DNA of 64,000 bases from JABWBD01 sp040768665 (GCA_040768665.1 JAXGMN010000021.1:62001-126000), one strand, 5' to 3'; shown: positions 35,154 through 44,884, counted from the first letter of the stretch. Numbers and translations are program-made. The notes: generated by a model from the sequence alone, not told the origin.

Positions 35154-35979
35154 ACTCCCCGAAGTCGAAACGATGCGGTGCGGCATCCTGCCGATCCGCG
35201 GCAGCCGTATCGCCCACGTGCAGCGCACGGCCCTTCAACTGCGACCGATCCTGGTTTCACCGCGCCTGGACCGTTTCCGCCGACGGGTTTTGCACAAGAC
35301 CATAACGTCGGTCGACCGGCTGGGTAAGCGAATCGTTCTGCGGCTCGACTCCGAGGATCGCATCGTCATGGAACCCCGGATGACCGGCCGTGTCCTCTTG
35401 GCGAATCCCCCGAATCGCAGTCACCAGCGGCTGGTCTTCGAACTGGAAGACGGGCCGGCAGAACGCTTGATTTTCTGGGATGTTCGCGGCCTGGGCGTCG
35501 TGCAGCTCCTGTCTGCCGCGGAGTTCTCCGATCAGCTAGGTCCCTCCAAGATCGGCCCAGACGCCCTGACGATCACCGAGGACCAGCTCCGCTCGCGTTT
35601 GGGCAAGAGCCGCCGTCCCATCAAAGTCGCGCTACTGGACCAGCGCGCGGTGGCCGGGATCGGAAACCTCTATGCTTCGGAGATCCTGCACCGTGCGGCG
35701 GTCCACCCCGCTGTTGCATGCGACCGCCTGCGTGCCGGTCAATGGCATCGACTGATCGAGGCGATCGGCGAGGTGCTTCATGAGGCGATCCGCTGCCAAG
35801 GATCGACCTTGTCGGATGGCACCTACCGCACCCCCAGCGGTCAGGCCGGCGGCTACCAGGATCATCATCAAGTTTATCAGCGGACTGGGCAATCCTGCTT
35901 GCGATGCCAAACCAGCCCAATCGTCCGGATAGTCCAGGCGCAGCGTTCGACCTTCTTTTGCCCCACATGCCAGCGCTGA
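35146..35979 (+). CDS. mutM: Formamidopyrimidine-DNA glycosylase
   Basis: A 277-residue protein; the start ATG 35146 gives the obligatory N-terminus MPELPEVETM, where Pro2 is the nucleophile and Glu3 the acid. Also visible are MEPRMTGRVLL with the Met of the lesion wedge region, the H2TH region (DQRAVAGIGNLYASEILHRA), and the C-terminal zinc finger CLRC ... CPTC. It removes oxidised purines (8-oxoguanine) and nicks the strand. The usual lysine-rich R/KGLG loop is present as VRGLGV. It is the last gene of a three-gene overlap with the kinase. Confidence 0.95.
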   Translation: MPELPEVETMRCGILPIRGSRIAHVQRTALQLRPILVSPRLDRFRRRVLHKTITSVDRLGKRIVLRLDSEDRIVMEPRMTGRVLLANPPNRSHQRLVFELEDGPAERLIFWDVRGLGVVQLLSAAEFSDQLGPSKIGPDALTITEDQLRSRLGKSRRPIKVALLDQRAVAGIGNLYASEILHRAAVHPAVACDRLRAGQWHRLIEAIGEVLHEAIRCQGSTLSDGTYRTPSGQAGGYQDHHQVYQRTGQSCLRCQTSPIVRIVQAQRSTFFCPTCQR

Positions 35980-36148
35980 GTAGGTTCCGCTTGCCGAGCG
36001 GGACCTTAGGCAGAGTTCCCGCTTCGTAAACGCGATCGACGTTGCGGGGATTGGAGATGCGGGGTGTCGGTCCACGGGTGGTTCGCAACGGGTTGGGTCT
36101 GCCGAGGTGGTCGGCGGTTCCAGGTCCCGCTCGGCAAGCGGGACCTAC
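35980..36148. repeat. Inverted repeat with GCTTGCCGAGCGGGACCT arms
   Basis: GTAGGTTCCGCTTGCCGAGC then GGGACCT (35980-36006) pairs with AGGTCCCGCTCGGCAAGCGG then GACCTAC (36122-36148), one mismatch, 115-base spacer. It begins one base after the mutM stop. Confidence 0.75.
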
Positions 36149-36462
36149 TTGCACCCGCTCGATCCGAGTGAGCTCCGGGAGTTGGGATTGCTTACCGGTT
36201 GCATGGCTCTAGAATTTCGCCAACTGCGGTGGACATAATCCCGCAGCCCCACCTTGCCCCCCAGCGACAACAAAGGAGGTCGGCGGCCGAAGGGGTTTTT
36301 GCCAGCGACGGTCACTTCCTTTGAACCATACCAAAACTGTTCCTCCCTCTCCCCGCTTTCGCGGCCCTCGGGCTTCGCGGACATGGGACTTGACCAGAAC
36401 CACACTCACTTAGCGGTTGTTGCTGCGCAGCAACGCGTTAAGCCATTTAAGGAGCGGATGCC
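36149..36462. other. Intergenic stretch before the DUF1501 gene
   Basis: No gene is seen in these 314 bases. A perfect 16-base palindrome, GTTGCTGCGCAGCAAC, lies at 36417-36432, shortly before the DUF1501 start, and could be an operator. Confidence 0.4.
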
Positions 36463-37785
36463 ATGACGAAGTGCACATGCTCGGGCAATCCCTTTTTCAG
36501 ACCGACTCGTCGGGAGTTCCTCACCGTGGGCGCGCTGGGCGCTCTGGGGTTCACTTTGGGTGATTTGCTTCGGCTGGAAAGTGCGAGCGCAGCCGACGGC
36601 TCTGTCGCAAAGAAACCGAGGGCCAAAAGTGTCCTCCATATCTTTTTGCCCGGCGGCATCGCACACCAGGAATCGTTCGACCCCAAGCCGTATGCCCCCC
36701 TGGAGTACCGGGGCTCCTTCGGAGTGACCAAGGCGAACATCCCCGGCGAAGTGTTCTGCGAAACCGTTCCCCAGATTGCCTCAATTGCCGACAAGATCGC
36801 GGTGATCCGTTCGATGACCCACGGCGAAGCCGCGCACGAACGGGGCACCCACAACATGTTTACCGGCTATCGGCCGAGCCCTGCGGTCGTGTACCCGAGC
36901 TTGGGAAGCGTCGTCAGTCACGAACTCGGCTCGCGTGAGTCGCTTCCACCCTACGTCTGTATTCCGAATCAGCCGGACGTATTCGCCGGCACCGGGTACC
37001 TGAGTTCCTCGTACGGACCATTCAGCCTGGGGTCCGACCCTGCGAGCAAAGGCTTCAAGGTTCGAGATCTGGCGCTGCCGTCGGGAGTGGACGATACCCG
37101 CTTCGCCCGCCGCCAATCCGCGTTGGATGCCGTGAACGCGCACTTCGCCAAACTCGAAAACTCCGACTCGGTGGCAGCGATGGATTCGTTCTATCAGAGT
37201 GCCTACAGCCTGATCAGTTCCCAGAAAGCCCGCGAAGCCTTCAATATCGACGCCGAACCGGATGCCGTCCGCGACGAATACGGTCGCGACGCCGCCGGGC
37301 AGCGCCTGCTGATGGCCCGCCGCCTGGTCGCCGCGGGTGTCCGCGTGGTTTCCGTTACCTACGGAAGCTGGGACATGCACACCAACATCGTCGGCGGAAT
37401 GAAAAGCCAGATGCCTTCGCTCGATAGGGCTTTTGCAGCGCTCATCCGCGACATGGACCGCACGGGCCTGTTGGATGAAACGATCGTCATGATCTCCAGC
37501 GAGTTCGGACGCACGCCCAAGATCAACGGCGATGCCGGCCGCGACCACTGGCCGAAGGTGTTCAGCGTCGTGCTGGCCGGCGGCGGGATCAAGCGAGGCA
37601 CGATCATCGGCACTTCGAACGCCACGGCTTCGGAACCGGAGACCGACCCCGTCGGCCCCTCGGATCTGTTTGCGACGATCTACCATCTGCTGGGAGTCGA
37701 TTTCGACAAACGCCTGCTCGCGCCGGGCGACCGGCCGCTGGCCATCGTCCGCGACGGCTTGGTCTGCAAGAGCCTGTTGGCGTGA
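36463..37785 (+). CDS. DUF1501 Tat-exported protein (sulfatase-like fold)
   Basis: 440 residues from ATG 36463, after AAGGAGCGG. A twin-arginine signal TRREFLTVGALGALGFTLGD is followed by the DUF1501 body: SVLHIFLPGGIAHQESFDPK, VIRSMTHGEAAHERGTHNMF, YPSLGSVVSHELGS, RRLVAAGVRVVSVTYGSWDM, TIVMISSEFGRTPKING, GRDHWPKVFSVVLAGGGIKR. The fold is related to alkaline phosphatase/sulfatase, and conserved H, D and E residues are kept. The family is expanded in Planctomycetota and paired with DUF1549/1553 proteins, as here. The molecular function is not established. Confidence 0.9.
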   Translation: MTKCTCSGNPFFRPTRREFLTVGALGALGFTLGDLLRLESASAADGSVAKKPRAKSVLHIFLPGGIAHQESFDPKPYAPLEYRGSFGVTKANIPGEVFCETVPQIASIADKIAVIRSMTHGEAAHERGTHNMFTGYRPSPAVVYPSLGSVVSHELGSRESLPPYVCIPNQPDVFAGTGYLSSSYGPFSLGSDPASKGFKVRDLALPSGVDDTRFARRQSALDAVNAHFAKLENSDSVAAMDSFYQSAYSLISSQKAREAFNIDAEPDAVRDEYGRDAAGQRLLMARRLVAAGVRVVSVTYGSWDMHTNIVGGMKSQMPSLDRAFAALIRDMDRTGLLDETIVMISSEFGRTPKINGDAGRDHWPKVFSVVLAGGGIKRGTIIGTSNATASEPETDPVGPSDLFATIYHLLGVDFDKRLLAPGDRPLAIVRDGLVCKSLLA

Positions 37786-37793
37786 GCTTTTCC

Positions 37794-37917
37794 GTAACCG
37801 TTCACGCCCGCGGAAGAGAGGGGGACAGGTCCATGTTTTCGGCCAACGTTCCTGACACCAGAATACATCAACTGGCCGAAAATGGACCAGTCCCCGGCCG
37901 CGGGCGCAAACGGTTAC
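37794..37917. repeat. Structured repeat, subfamily R, copy 3
   Basis: 124 bases. Left end GTAACCGTTCACGCCCGCGG, core GGGGACAGGTCCATGTTTTC / GAAAATGGACCAGTCCCC, right end CCGCGGGCGCAAACGGTTAC. It fills the gap between the DUF1501 stop (9 bases away) and the next gene's start (45 bases away). Confidence 0.9.
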
Positions 37918-37961
37918 GTTTTTCCCGGTCAATACGTGAGAATCAAGCACGAGGAGGCGCA

Positions 37962-40409
37962 ATGATGATCGACAGCCGCCGGGCAATCGTGGGGCGTTCT
38001 TGGCTCGCCAGCCGTTTATCGGTTCCGTTGGCGCTTCTGGCCATCGCACTAAGCTCCTCTTTTGCTCTTGCCGCGGACCCGCAGATCAACCGCGTTACTC
38101 CCTGCGGCGCGCAGCGCGGCACGGAGATCGACGTGGTCATCGACGGCCCTCGGCTCGCCGACGCACAGGAGATCCTCCTTTATTACGCCGGGATTCGCGT
38201 GGCGAACTTCGAGGTTCCGGAAGGAAAGCGAATCAAGGCCAGGCTGGCAATCGGTCCCGATTGCCGGCTCGGGCTGCACGCACTCCGCGTGCGGACCGCT
38301 TCGGGCATCAGCAACCTCGTGCAGTTCAGCGTGGGTCCCCTTCCTCAGATGGAAGAAGCGGAGCCGAACAACGAGTTTCACGAGCCGCAGAAGATCCCCA
38401 TGAATGTCACGGTCGCCGGCGTCGTCCAGAATGAAGACGTCGACTACTTCCAGATCGAGGCGAAAAAAGGGCAGCGTATCGCGGCTGAAGTCGAGGGGAT
38501 CCGCCTCGGTGAGACCTTTTTCGATCCGTACGTCGCGATTCTCGATAAAGAGCGGTTCGTCCTGGCGGGATCGGACGACACCCCGTTGGTCTACCAGGAT
38601 GCCGCGTGTTCCGTGGTGGCGCCAAGCGATGGATCCTACGTCGTCCAGGTCCGTGAAAGTGCCTTCGGCGGAAACGGCCAATGCCGATATCGGCTGCACG
38701 TCGGCGATTTTCCGCGGCCCCTGGGCGTGTTTCCCGCCGGCGGCAAGTTCGGCGAGAAGATCGAGGTCCAGTGGCTGGGCGATCCCGCCAGTCCTTGGAA
38801 GACAAGCGTCACGCTCCCCGGCAGCCCCCAGCCGATGTTCGGCCTCGTTGCCCAGGACCCCCACGGATCCGCGCCCACTCCCAACGAATTCCGTTTGGGT
38901 GATCTGAACAACCTTAATGAAATCGAACCCAACAACGGCGCGGGCGAGGCCACTGCGGGCGAAGCACCGGTCGCGCTGAACGGCGTCATCGCCGAGGACG
39001 GCGACGTCGATTGCTTCAAGTTTGCTGCGAAGAAAGGGCAGGTATTCGACGTCCGCGTCTATGCCCGCCAGTTGCGATCCCCGCTCGACACGGTACTGAG
39101 CGTCGTCCGCGCCAGCAACGGCGCGGGGGTGGCAGGCAATGACGACAGCGGCAGTCCGGACAGCTATCTCCGCATGACGGCCCCCGAAGACGATCAGTAT
39201 GTCGTGATCGTTCGCGACCACTTGAACAAGGGCGGGCCGGCCTATGTCTATCGGGTCGAGGTCACCCCCGTCAAGCCGCAACTGACGATGGGCCTGGCGG
39301 AGCGAAGCCAGTTCGTCGACATCACGGCGCCGGTTCCGCGGGAAAACCGCCTCGCCCTATTGATCAGCGCCCAGCGAGCCGATTTCGGCGGCGATCTGGC
39401 TGTGGAACTGAAGGATCTCCCGGCAGGGGTCCAGGTCGAAACAGTTCCCATGACGGCGGACCAGACGACCACGCCCGTCTTGCTCACCGCCAAGGCCGAT
39501 GCCCCGCTGGCCGGCTCTCTGGTCGACGTCATCGGCCGGACAACGGCCGATCCCAAGATCGAAGGCCGGCTGAAACAGCGGACCTCGATGGTGCGGGGCC
39601 AGAACAATCGCGAAGTGTGGAACCATTACACCGAACGGATGGCCACTGCGGTAACGCAGAAGGTGCCCTATCAGATCGAGATCGTTCAGCCGAAGGTTCC
39701 GATCGTCCAGAGCGGCGAAATGGCCCTGAAGATCGTCGCAAAACGCGACGAGGGCTTCAAGGCGCCGATCACGGTCAGCATGCTCTACAATCCCCCCGGG
39801 GTTTCCACGCCGACGAGCGTTACCATTGCCGAGGGGCAGAACGAAGTCATCATGCCGATCACTGCCAACGCCCAGGCGGCAGTCCGGAATTGGAAAATCG
39901 CCGTGATCGGCCGGGCCACCGTCGGCGACGGAGCGGTCGACGTCTCCTCCCAGTTGGCCGACCTGGAAGTGTCCGAGCCGTTTGTCAAGTTCACCTATAC
40001 GCCCGTGGCGATCGAGCAGGGCCAGGCCGGCCAGTTGCCCATTGAAATCGCACAGAACAAGCCGTTTGAGGGCCCTGCCAAGGTCGAGTTGCTGGGACTT
40101 CCCAACGAGGTGACCAGCGAACCGAAGGAGATCAGCAAAGAGACGGCCCAGTTGGCGTTTCCGCTCAAGACCACGGCCAATTCACCGCCGGGCCAGCACA
40201 AATCGCTGCTATGCAGGGCGATCGTCACGCGAGACGGCGAGCCGATCACCCACATGCTCCCCGGCGGCGAACTGCGGATTCAAAAACCGCTTCCCCAGAA
40301 GCCGGCCGAGCAGCCAAAGCCCGAAAAGAAACCCGAGAACGAAAAACCCGCCGAGAAACCCTTGAGCCGCCTGGAACAGCTACGGCTCCAGAAGACCCCG
40401 GGAAACTAG
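37962..40409 (+). CDS. Secreted PPC-domain protein
   Basis: 815 residues from ATG 37962, five bases after GAGGAGG. A signal peptide (SVPLALLAIALSSSFALAA) precedes an IPT-like domain (INRVTPCGAQRGTEIDVVID) and two pre-peptidase-C-terminal beta-sandwiches with the EPNN signature (EAEPNNEFHEPQKIPMNV; EIEPNNGAGEATAGEAPVAL) and DVDYFQIEAKKGQRI / DVDCFKFAAKKGQVF. The remaining part has Ig-like domains and a Lys/Glu/Pro-rich tail (PEKKPENEKPAEKPLS). It is probably an extracellular scaffold or binding protein and belongs to the DUF1501/DUF1549 set. Confidence 0.85.
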   Translation: MMIDSRRAIVGRSWLASRLSVPLALLAIALSSSFALAADPQINRVTPCGAQRGTEIDVVIDGPRLADAQEILLYYAGIRVANFEVPEGKRIKARLAIGPDCRLGLHALRVRTASGISNLVQFSVGPLPQMEEAEPNNEFHEPQKIPMNVTVAGVVQNEDVDYFQIEAKKGQRIAAEVEGIRLGETFFDPYVAILDKERFVLAGSDDTPLVYQDAACSVVAPSDGSYVVQVRESAFGGNGQCRYRLHVGDFPRPLGVFPAGGKFGEKIEVQWLGDPASPWKTSVTLPGSPQPMFGLVAQDPHGSAPTPNEFRLGDLNNLNEIEPNNGAGEATAGEAPVALNGVIAEDGDVDCFKFAAKKGQVFDVRVYARQLRSPLDTVLSVVRASNGAGVAGNDDSGSPDSYLRMTAPEDDQYVVIVRDHLNKGGPAYVYRVEVTPVKPQLTMGLAERSQFVDITAPVPRENRLALLISAQRADFGGDLAVELKDLPAGVQVETVPMTADQTTTPVLLTAKADAPLAGSLVDVIGRTTADPKIEGRLKQRTSMVRGQNNREVWNHYTERMATAVTQKVPYQIEIVQPKVPIVQSGEMALKIVAKRDEGFKAPITVSMLYNPPGVSTPTSVTIAEGQNEVIMPITANAQAAVRNWKIAVIGRATVGDGAVDVSSQLADLEVSEPFVKFTYTPVAIEQGQAGQLPIEIAQNKPFEGPAKVELLGLPNEVTSEPKEISKETAQLAFPLKTTANSPPGQHKSLLCRAIVTRDGEPITHMLPGGELRIQKPLPQKPAEQPKPEKKPENEKPAEKPLSRLEQLRLQKTPGN

Positions 40410-40427
40410 GAAACAAAGAGTCTCGCC

Positions 40428-42872
40428 ATGAAAAGTCCCCACCATTTTCACCGCACCTTTGGTCTCGCCCTGCTGGCCGTGGCCTCCGCCGCGGCGAACG
40501 TCGGCCGTGCCGAGCCTCAAGCGACCAAGATCGAGGTATTCCCGCCGGATGTCCAACTTTCCACCGCCGCCGACCTGCAGCGGTTTGTCGTCCTGGCCAC
40601 GCGAGCCGATGGTGTGACCGAAGACGTCACGACCAAGGCGAAGGCCACGCTGGGCGACCCGAAACTGGCGAAGGTCGACGGAAACACGCTCTACCCGCTC
40701 GCCGACGGACAGTCCCAACTCGTGGTGGAGTACGCCGGCCATTCCGCGAACATTCCCGTCGTGGTGAAGGACGCCGCCGCGCCGCGGCCGGTCAGCTACC
40801 AACTCGACGTGATGCCGGTCTTCATGCGAGCAGGGTGCAACGTGGGCGGGTGCCACGGCGCAGCCTCCGGCAAGGACGGGTTCCACCTCTCGCTTTTCGG
40901 TTATGATCCGGAAGCCGATTACCACAGCCTGACGCGCGAGATCGGTTTCCGACGCCTGAACCTGGCGATTCCTGAACGAAGCCTGCTGCTGGAAAAAGCG
41001 ATTGGCGAGGCCCCGCACACGGGAGGAAAGCGGTTCGAGAAGAATTCCGAGTACTACCAGACGCTCTTGAACTGGATCAAGGCCGGCGCCCCCAAGGATC
41101 CCGGCGAAGTGCCGACCGTGGAAACGATCGAACTCTATCCTCGGCAGGTCGTGCTGGAAGGAGCCGAGACCAAACAGCCGTTTATCGTCCGCGCGAAGTA
41201 CTCCGACGGCACCGACCGCGACGTCAGCAACCTGGCCGTCTACCTGAGCAACAACGACAACTCGGCGCCGGTCGACGAGAACGGCTTGGTGACGGCGAAA
41301 AACCGCGGCGAGGCCTTCGTACTCGCCCGCTTCGACACCAAGACCGTCGGCAGCCAGATCCTGGTCCTGCCCGCCTCGCTCGAATATGCACCGCCGGAGA
41401 CGAAGCCGGTAAACTACGTCGACGAACTGGTCAACGCGAAGCTCCAGAAGCTCCGCATCCTGCCCAGCGAACTATGCTCCGACGAAGTCTTCCTCCGGCG
41501 CGTGACGGTCGACATCACCGGCAAGCTCCCGACCGGGGAGGAATACCGCCAGTTTGTCGCCGACTCGTCCGCCGACAAGCGCGCAAAACTCATCGATGGG
41601 CTGCTTGAGCGAAAAGAGTTCGCCGAAATCTGGGCCATGAAGTGGGCCGAATTGCTCATGGTCAAGTCGAACAACCGGGTGAGCTACAAGTCGGCGTTCC
41701 TTTACAACGACTGGCTCACGGAGCAGATCTCCAACGAGGTTCCGCTCGACAAGATGGTCCAGGAGCTCCTCACCGCCAGCGGCGGAACCTTCCGCAACCC
41801 GGCCACCAATTTCTATCAGGTCGAGACCGATACCCTCAAGACCACCGAAAACGTGGCGCAGGTCTTCATGGGGACCCGCATCCAGTGCGCCCAGTGCCAC
41901 AACCATCCCTTCGACCGCTGGACGATGGACGACTACTACAGCTTCGCGGCGTTCTTCAGCCAGATCGGCCGCAAGCAGGCCGAGGACTACCGCGAAACGA
42001 TCGTCTTCAACAGCGGCGGCGGCGAGGTGCGGCACCCGGTTGGAAATCGGCCCATGGAGCCGAAATTCCTCGGCGGCCCCAAGCCGGACACGAAAGGCAA
42101 GGACCGTCGCGAGTTGCTGGCCGAGTGGCTTACCGCGCCCGACAATCCCTTCTTCGCCACCAGCGTGGCCAACCGGATCTGGGCCCATTTCTTCGGCATC
42201 GGGATCGTCGAACCGGTCGACGACATGCGCGTGAGCAATCCGCCCAGCAATCCGGAATTGCTCGACGCGCTGGGCAAGAAGCTGGTCGAATTCAAGTACG
42301 ATTTCAAGAAACTGGTCCGCGATATCTGCAACTCGCACGCCTACCAGCGATCCACCGTTCGCAACGCGAGCAACGAAAAGGACGAGCGCAACTTCGCCCA
42401 CGGCCGCGTGCGGCGGATCCAGGCCGAAATGCTCCTCGACTGCGTCACCCAGGTCACCCAGACCAAAGACAAGTTTCAGGGGCTGCCTCTGGGAGCCCGA
42501 GCCGTCCAGATCGCCGACGGGACCACCAGCAACTACTTCCTGACCACGTTCGGCCGCTCGAAGCGGGAAACCGTCTGCGCCTGCGACGTCAACAACGATC
42601 CAACGCTTTCCCAGGCCCTCCATCTGCTCAACGGCGATACGGTCGACAACAAGATCCGCTCGGGCGGACTGGTAAAATCCCTCCTCGACGCCAAGAAGAG
42701 CCCCGAGGAGATCCTCTCAACGCTCTATATTCGCTCCCTGTCGCGCCAGCCGAGCCCGGAAGAGCTGGCGGAAGTGAAGAAGGCAATCGAAGGAGTCGAC
42801 AACCAGCAGCAAGCCCTCGAAGACATCTTCTGGGCCCTGCTCAACTCGCGCGAGTTTTTGTTCAACCACTGA
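40428..42872 (+). CDS. DUF1549/DUF1553 secreted cytochrome-like protein
   Basis: 814 residues, start ATG 40428, signal peptide RTFGLALLAVASAAANVGRA. After an Ig-like (BIG2) domain comes a cytochrome-like part with CNVGGCHGAASGKDGFHLSL, a second Ig-like domain (IELYPRQVVLEGAETKQPFI), then DUF1549 (YVDELVNAKLQKLRILPSEL, CSDEVFLRRVTVDITGKLPT) with the heme-type motif CAQCHNHPFDRWTMDDYYSF, and DUF1553 (RRELLAEWLTAPDNPFFATS, NRIWAHFFGIGIVEPVDDMR, ending LNSREFLFNH). The family is a marker of Planctomycetota/Verrucomicrobiota and the function is unresolved. It is 18 bases from the previous gene. Confidence 0.92.
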   Translation: MKSPHHFHRTFGLALLAVASAAANVGRAEPQATKIEVFPPDVQLSTAADLQRFVVLATRADGVTEDVTTKAKATLGDPKLAKVDGNTLYPLADGQSQLVVEYAGHSANIPVVVKDAAAPRPVSYQLDVMPVFMRAGCNVGGCHGAASGKDGFHLSLFGYDPEADYHSLTREIGFRRLNLAIPERSLLLEKAIGEAPHTGGKRFEKNSEYYQTLLNWIKAGAPKDPGEVPTVETIELYPRQVVLEGAETKQPFIVRAKYSDGTDRDVSNLAVYLSNNDNSAPVDENGLVTAKNRGEAFVLARFDTKTVGSQILVLPASLEYAPPETKPVNYVDELVNAKLQKLRILPSELCSDEVFLRRVTVDITGKLPTGEEYRQFVADSSADKRAKLIDGLLERKEFAEIWAMKWAELLMVKSNNRVSYKSAFLYNDWLTEQISNEVPLDKMVQELLTASGGTFRNPATNFYQVETDTLKTTENVAQVFMGTRIQCAQCHNHPFDRWTMDDYYSFAAFFSQIGRKQAEDYRETIVFNSGGGEVRHPVGNRPMEPKFLGGPKPDTKGKDRRELLAEWLTAPDNPFFATSVANRIWAHFFGIGIVEPVDDMRVSNPPSNPELLDALGKKLVEFKYDFKKLVRDICNSHAYQRSTVRNASNEKDERNFAHGRVRRIQAEMLLDCVTQVTQTKDKFQGLPLGARAVQIADGTTSNYFLTTFGRSKRETVCACDVNNDPTLSQALHLLNGDTVDNKIRSGGLVKSLLDAKKSPEEILSTLYIRSLSRQPSPEELAEVKKAIEGVDNQQQALEDIFWALLNSREFLFNH

Positions 42873-42890
42873 GCAGCGGAGCGCCGGAAC

Positions 42891-42954
42891 AATCCACCAA
42901 TCCACCAATCCACCAATCCACCAATCCACCAATCCACCAATCCACCAATCCACC
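42891..42954. repeat. Eight tandem AATCCACC octamers
   Basis: Exactly eight perfect 8-base units fill most of the gap between two genes of the same direction. Unit length is not a multiple of three and no spacers exist, so it is a simple microsatellite. Confidence 0.95.
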
Positions 42955-42992
42955 ACTCCCCCGCCCCGCCGCACCGTCCCGGGAGACCCTAA

Positions 42993-44876
42993 ATGTCCAG
43001 AAAGTTTGCAATCGTCTGCCTGATTGCTGTCGCCTTCGTGCCGCTTTCGGCGCCGGCCGCGGAAGAGAAGGCCGAGGAGAAGATCACGTATGAGGATCAC
43101 ATCCGCCCCATTTTCCGCGAGCATTGCTTCACTTGCCACAACCAGAGCAAGGCGCAGAACGACCTGGCGCTGGACAACTACCCCCGCCTGATCGCCGGCG
43201 GGGCCGGCGGCGAGGTGATCGCTCCCGGCGACCCCGACGGCTCCTACCTTTGGAACCTCGTCTCCCACAAAGAGCAGCCGGCGATGCCGCCGAACCAAGG
43301 CAAGATCGCCGACGCGAAACTGGAGCTGATCCGCAAGTGGATCCTGGGCGGCGCCCTGGAAAACAAGGGCTCCAAGGCGCAGATCCAGAAGAAGGCCGGG
43401 CTGGAGATGACCGTGCCGGCCGGGGCGGGCAAACCCGAGGGCGAGCCTGCCATGCCCGAAGGACTGTCGCGCCAGCCGGTCGTCTCTACCGAACGGCCCG
43501 GAGCGGCAACCGCGATCGCCGCGAGTCCCTGGGCGCCGCTGGCGGCAATCGCCGGCCAGCAGCAGATCGCGCTTTACAACACCGACACCGCGGAACTTCT
43601 CGGTGTGTTGCCCTACCCGGAGGGAATTCCCTATTCACTCCGCTTCAACCGTTCGGGCTCGCTTCTTGTGGCGGGCGGAGGCCGCGGGGCCAGCCTGGGA
43701 ATTGTGGCCGTCTACGACGTGAAGACCGGCCGGCGCGCGTTCCAGGTCGGCGACGAACTCGACGTCGTCCTGGCCGCCGATGTCAACGCGAGCAATACGC
43801 TCGTCGCGCTGGGTGGCCCGCAGAAAATTGTCCGGATCTATTCCACCGCCGATGGCTCGCTCGTAACCGAGATCAAGAAACACACCGATTGGATCTATGG
43901 CGTCGAGTTCAGCCCCGACGGCGTCCTCCTGGCCACCGCCGACCGGGCCGGTGGACTCTGGGTTTGGGAGGCCGGCACCGATCGCGAGTTCTACAACCTC
44001 GACGGCCATAAGACGCCGGTGACCGCCGTAAGCTGGCGCGCCGACTCCAACGTGCTGGCCAGCGCCGGCGAAGACGGTACGATCAAGTTCTGGAACATGA
44101 TCGACGGAAAGGCGATCCGGAGCGTGAGCGCCCACGGGGGCGGAGTCGCTTCGATCCACTTCACCCACGACGGCCGGCTCGCCTCGACCGGTCGCGACCG
44201 CACGGTGAAACTGTGGGACGTCGAAGGGAAGCCGCTTCGCGCCTTCGAATCCTTCTCCGAAATCGGCCTCGAGGTCGCTCTGACGCACAACGGCGGACGG
44301 GTCATTGCCGGCGACTGGACCGGCGAGATCCGTATGTTCGACACGGCCGATGGAAAGCTCGTGGCCCGGCTGGCCTCGAATCCGCCGACGCTGGAGACCG
44401 TCCTTCAGGCGGCCCAGGCGAAGGCGGTCGAAGCCCAGGCGGCCGGCGACAAGGCCGCCGCCGAAGCCGCCGCGGCCCAAAAGGCAGTTGCCGACAAACA
44501 GAAGGCGGCCGACGACGCTGCCGCGATGGCGGATCAAAAGACCACCGAAGCGAAAGCCGCGGCCGAGAAGCTCGAGGCCGCTAAGGCGGCCCTGGCCAAA
44601 GCGTCGGCCGCGGCCGACGCCGAGGCGACCGCGGCCGCCCAAAAAGCCGTGACCGAAGCGACTGCGGCTGCCCAACTTGCCACCGAGGCGGCTTCGGCTG
44701 CCAAGGCCGCAGCCGATCAGCGCGCGGCCGAGGTCGAGCCGCTCAAGAAGGCATGGCTCGAGAAGGCCCTTGCCGCGCAGATTGCAGCCAAGGCCGCCGA
44801 AGTCACCAAGAAAACAGCCGTCCAGGCCGCCGCCGAGAAGGCGGCCTACGACCAGAAGCAGAAACCGTCGGGCTGA
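42993..44876 (+). CDS. PSCyt1 cytochrome - WD40 fusion with Ala-rich coiled-coil tail
   Basis: 627 residues, signal peptide FAIVCLIAVAFVPLSAPAAE. Residues ~32-125 are a planctomycete cytochrome c domain (HIRPIFREHCFTCHNQSKAQ, MPPNQGKIADAKLELIRKWI) with one CxxCH heme site. About six WD40 blades follow (~170-470), e.g. HTDWIYGVEFSPDGVLLATA, HKTPVTAVSWRADSNVLASA, GGGVASIHFTHDGRLASTGR. The last ~155 residues are almost only Ala, Lys, Glu, Thr and Gln and should form a long helix/coiled coil. It probably works with the DUF1501/1549 proteins at the cell envelope. Confidence 0.88.
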   Translation: MSRKFAIVCLIAVAFVPLSAPAAEEKAEEKITYEDHIRPIFREHCFTCHNQSKAQNDLALDNYPRLIAGGAGGEVIAPGDPDGSYLWNLVSHKEQPAMPPNQGKIADAKLELIRKWILGGALENKGSKAQIQKKAGLEMTVPAGAGKPEGEPAMPEGLSRQPVVSTERPGAATAIAASPWAPLAAIAGQQQIALYNTDTAELLGVLPYPEGIPYSLRFNRSGSLLVAGGGRGASLGIVAVYDVKTGRRAFQVGDELDVVLAADVNASNTLVALGGPQKIVRIYSTADGSLVTEIKKHTDWIYGVEFSPDGVLLATADRAGGLWVWEAGTDREFYNLDGHKTPVTAVSWRADSNVLASAGEDGTIKFWNMIDGKAIRSVSAHGGGVASIHFTHDGRLASTGRDRTVKLWDVEGKPLRAFESFSEIGLEVALTHNGGRVIAGDWTGEIRMFDTADGKLVARLASNPPTLETVLQAAQAKAVEAQAAGDKAAAEAAAAQKAVADKQKAADDAAAMADQKTTEAKAAAEKLEAAKAALAKASAAADAEATAAAQKAVTEATAAAQLATEAASAAKAAADQRAAEVEPLKKAWLEKALAAQIAAKAAEVTKKTAVQAAAEKAAYDQKQKPSG

Positions 44877-44884
44877 CGCAGACT

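Noticed and set aside
33483..35228. A 581-codon leftward open frame
   Set aside because: Antisense shadow of the histidine kinase, which has all catalytic boxes on the other strand.
42891..42954. Possible CRISPR-like array
   Set aside because: Units are 8 bases with no spacers; it is a microsatellite.
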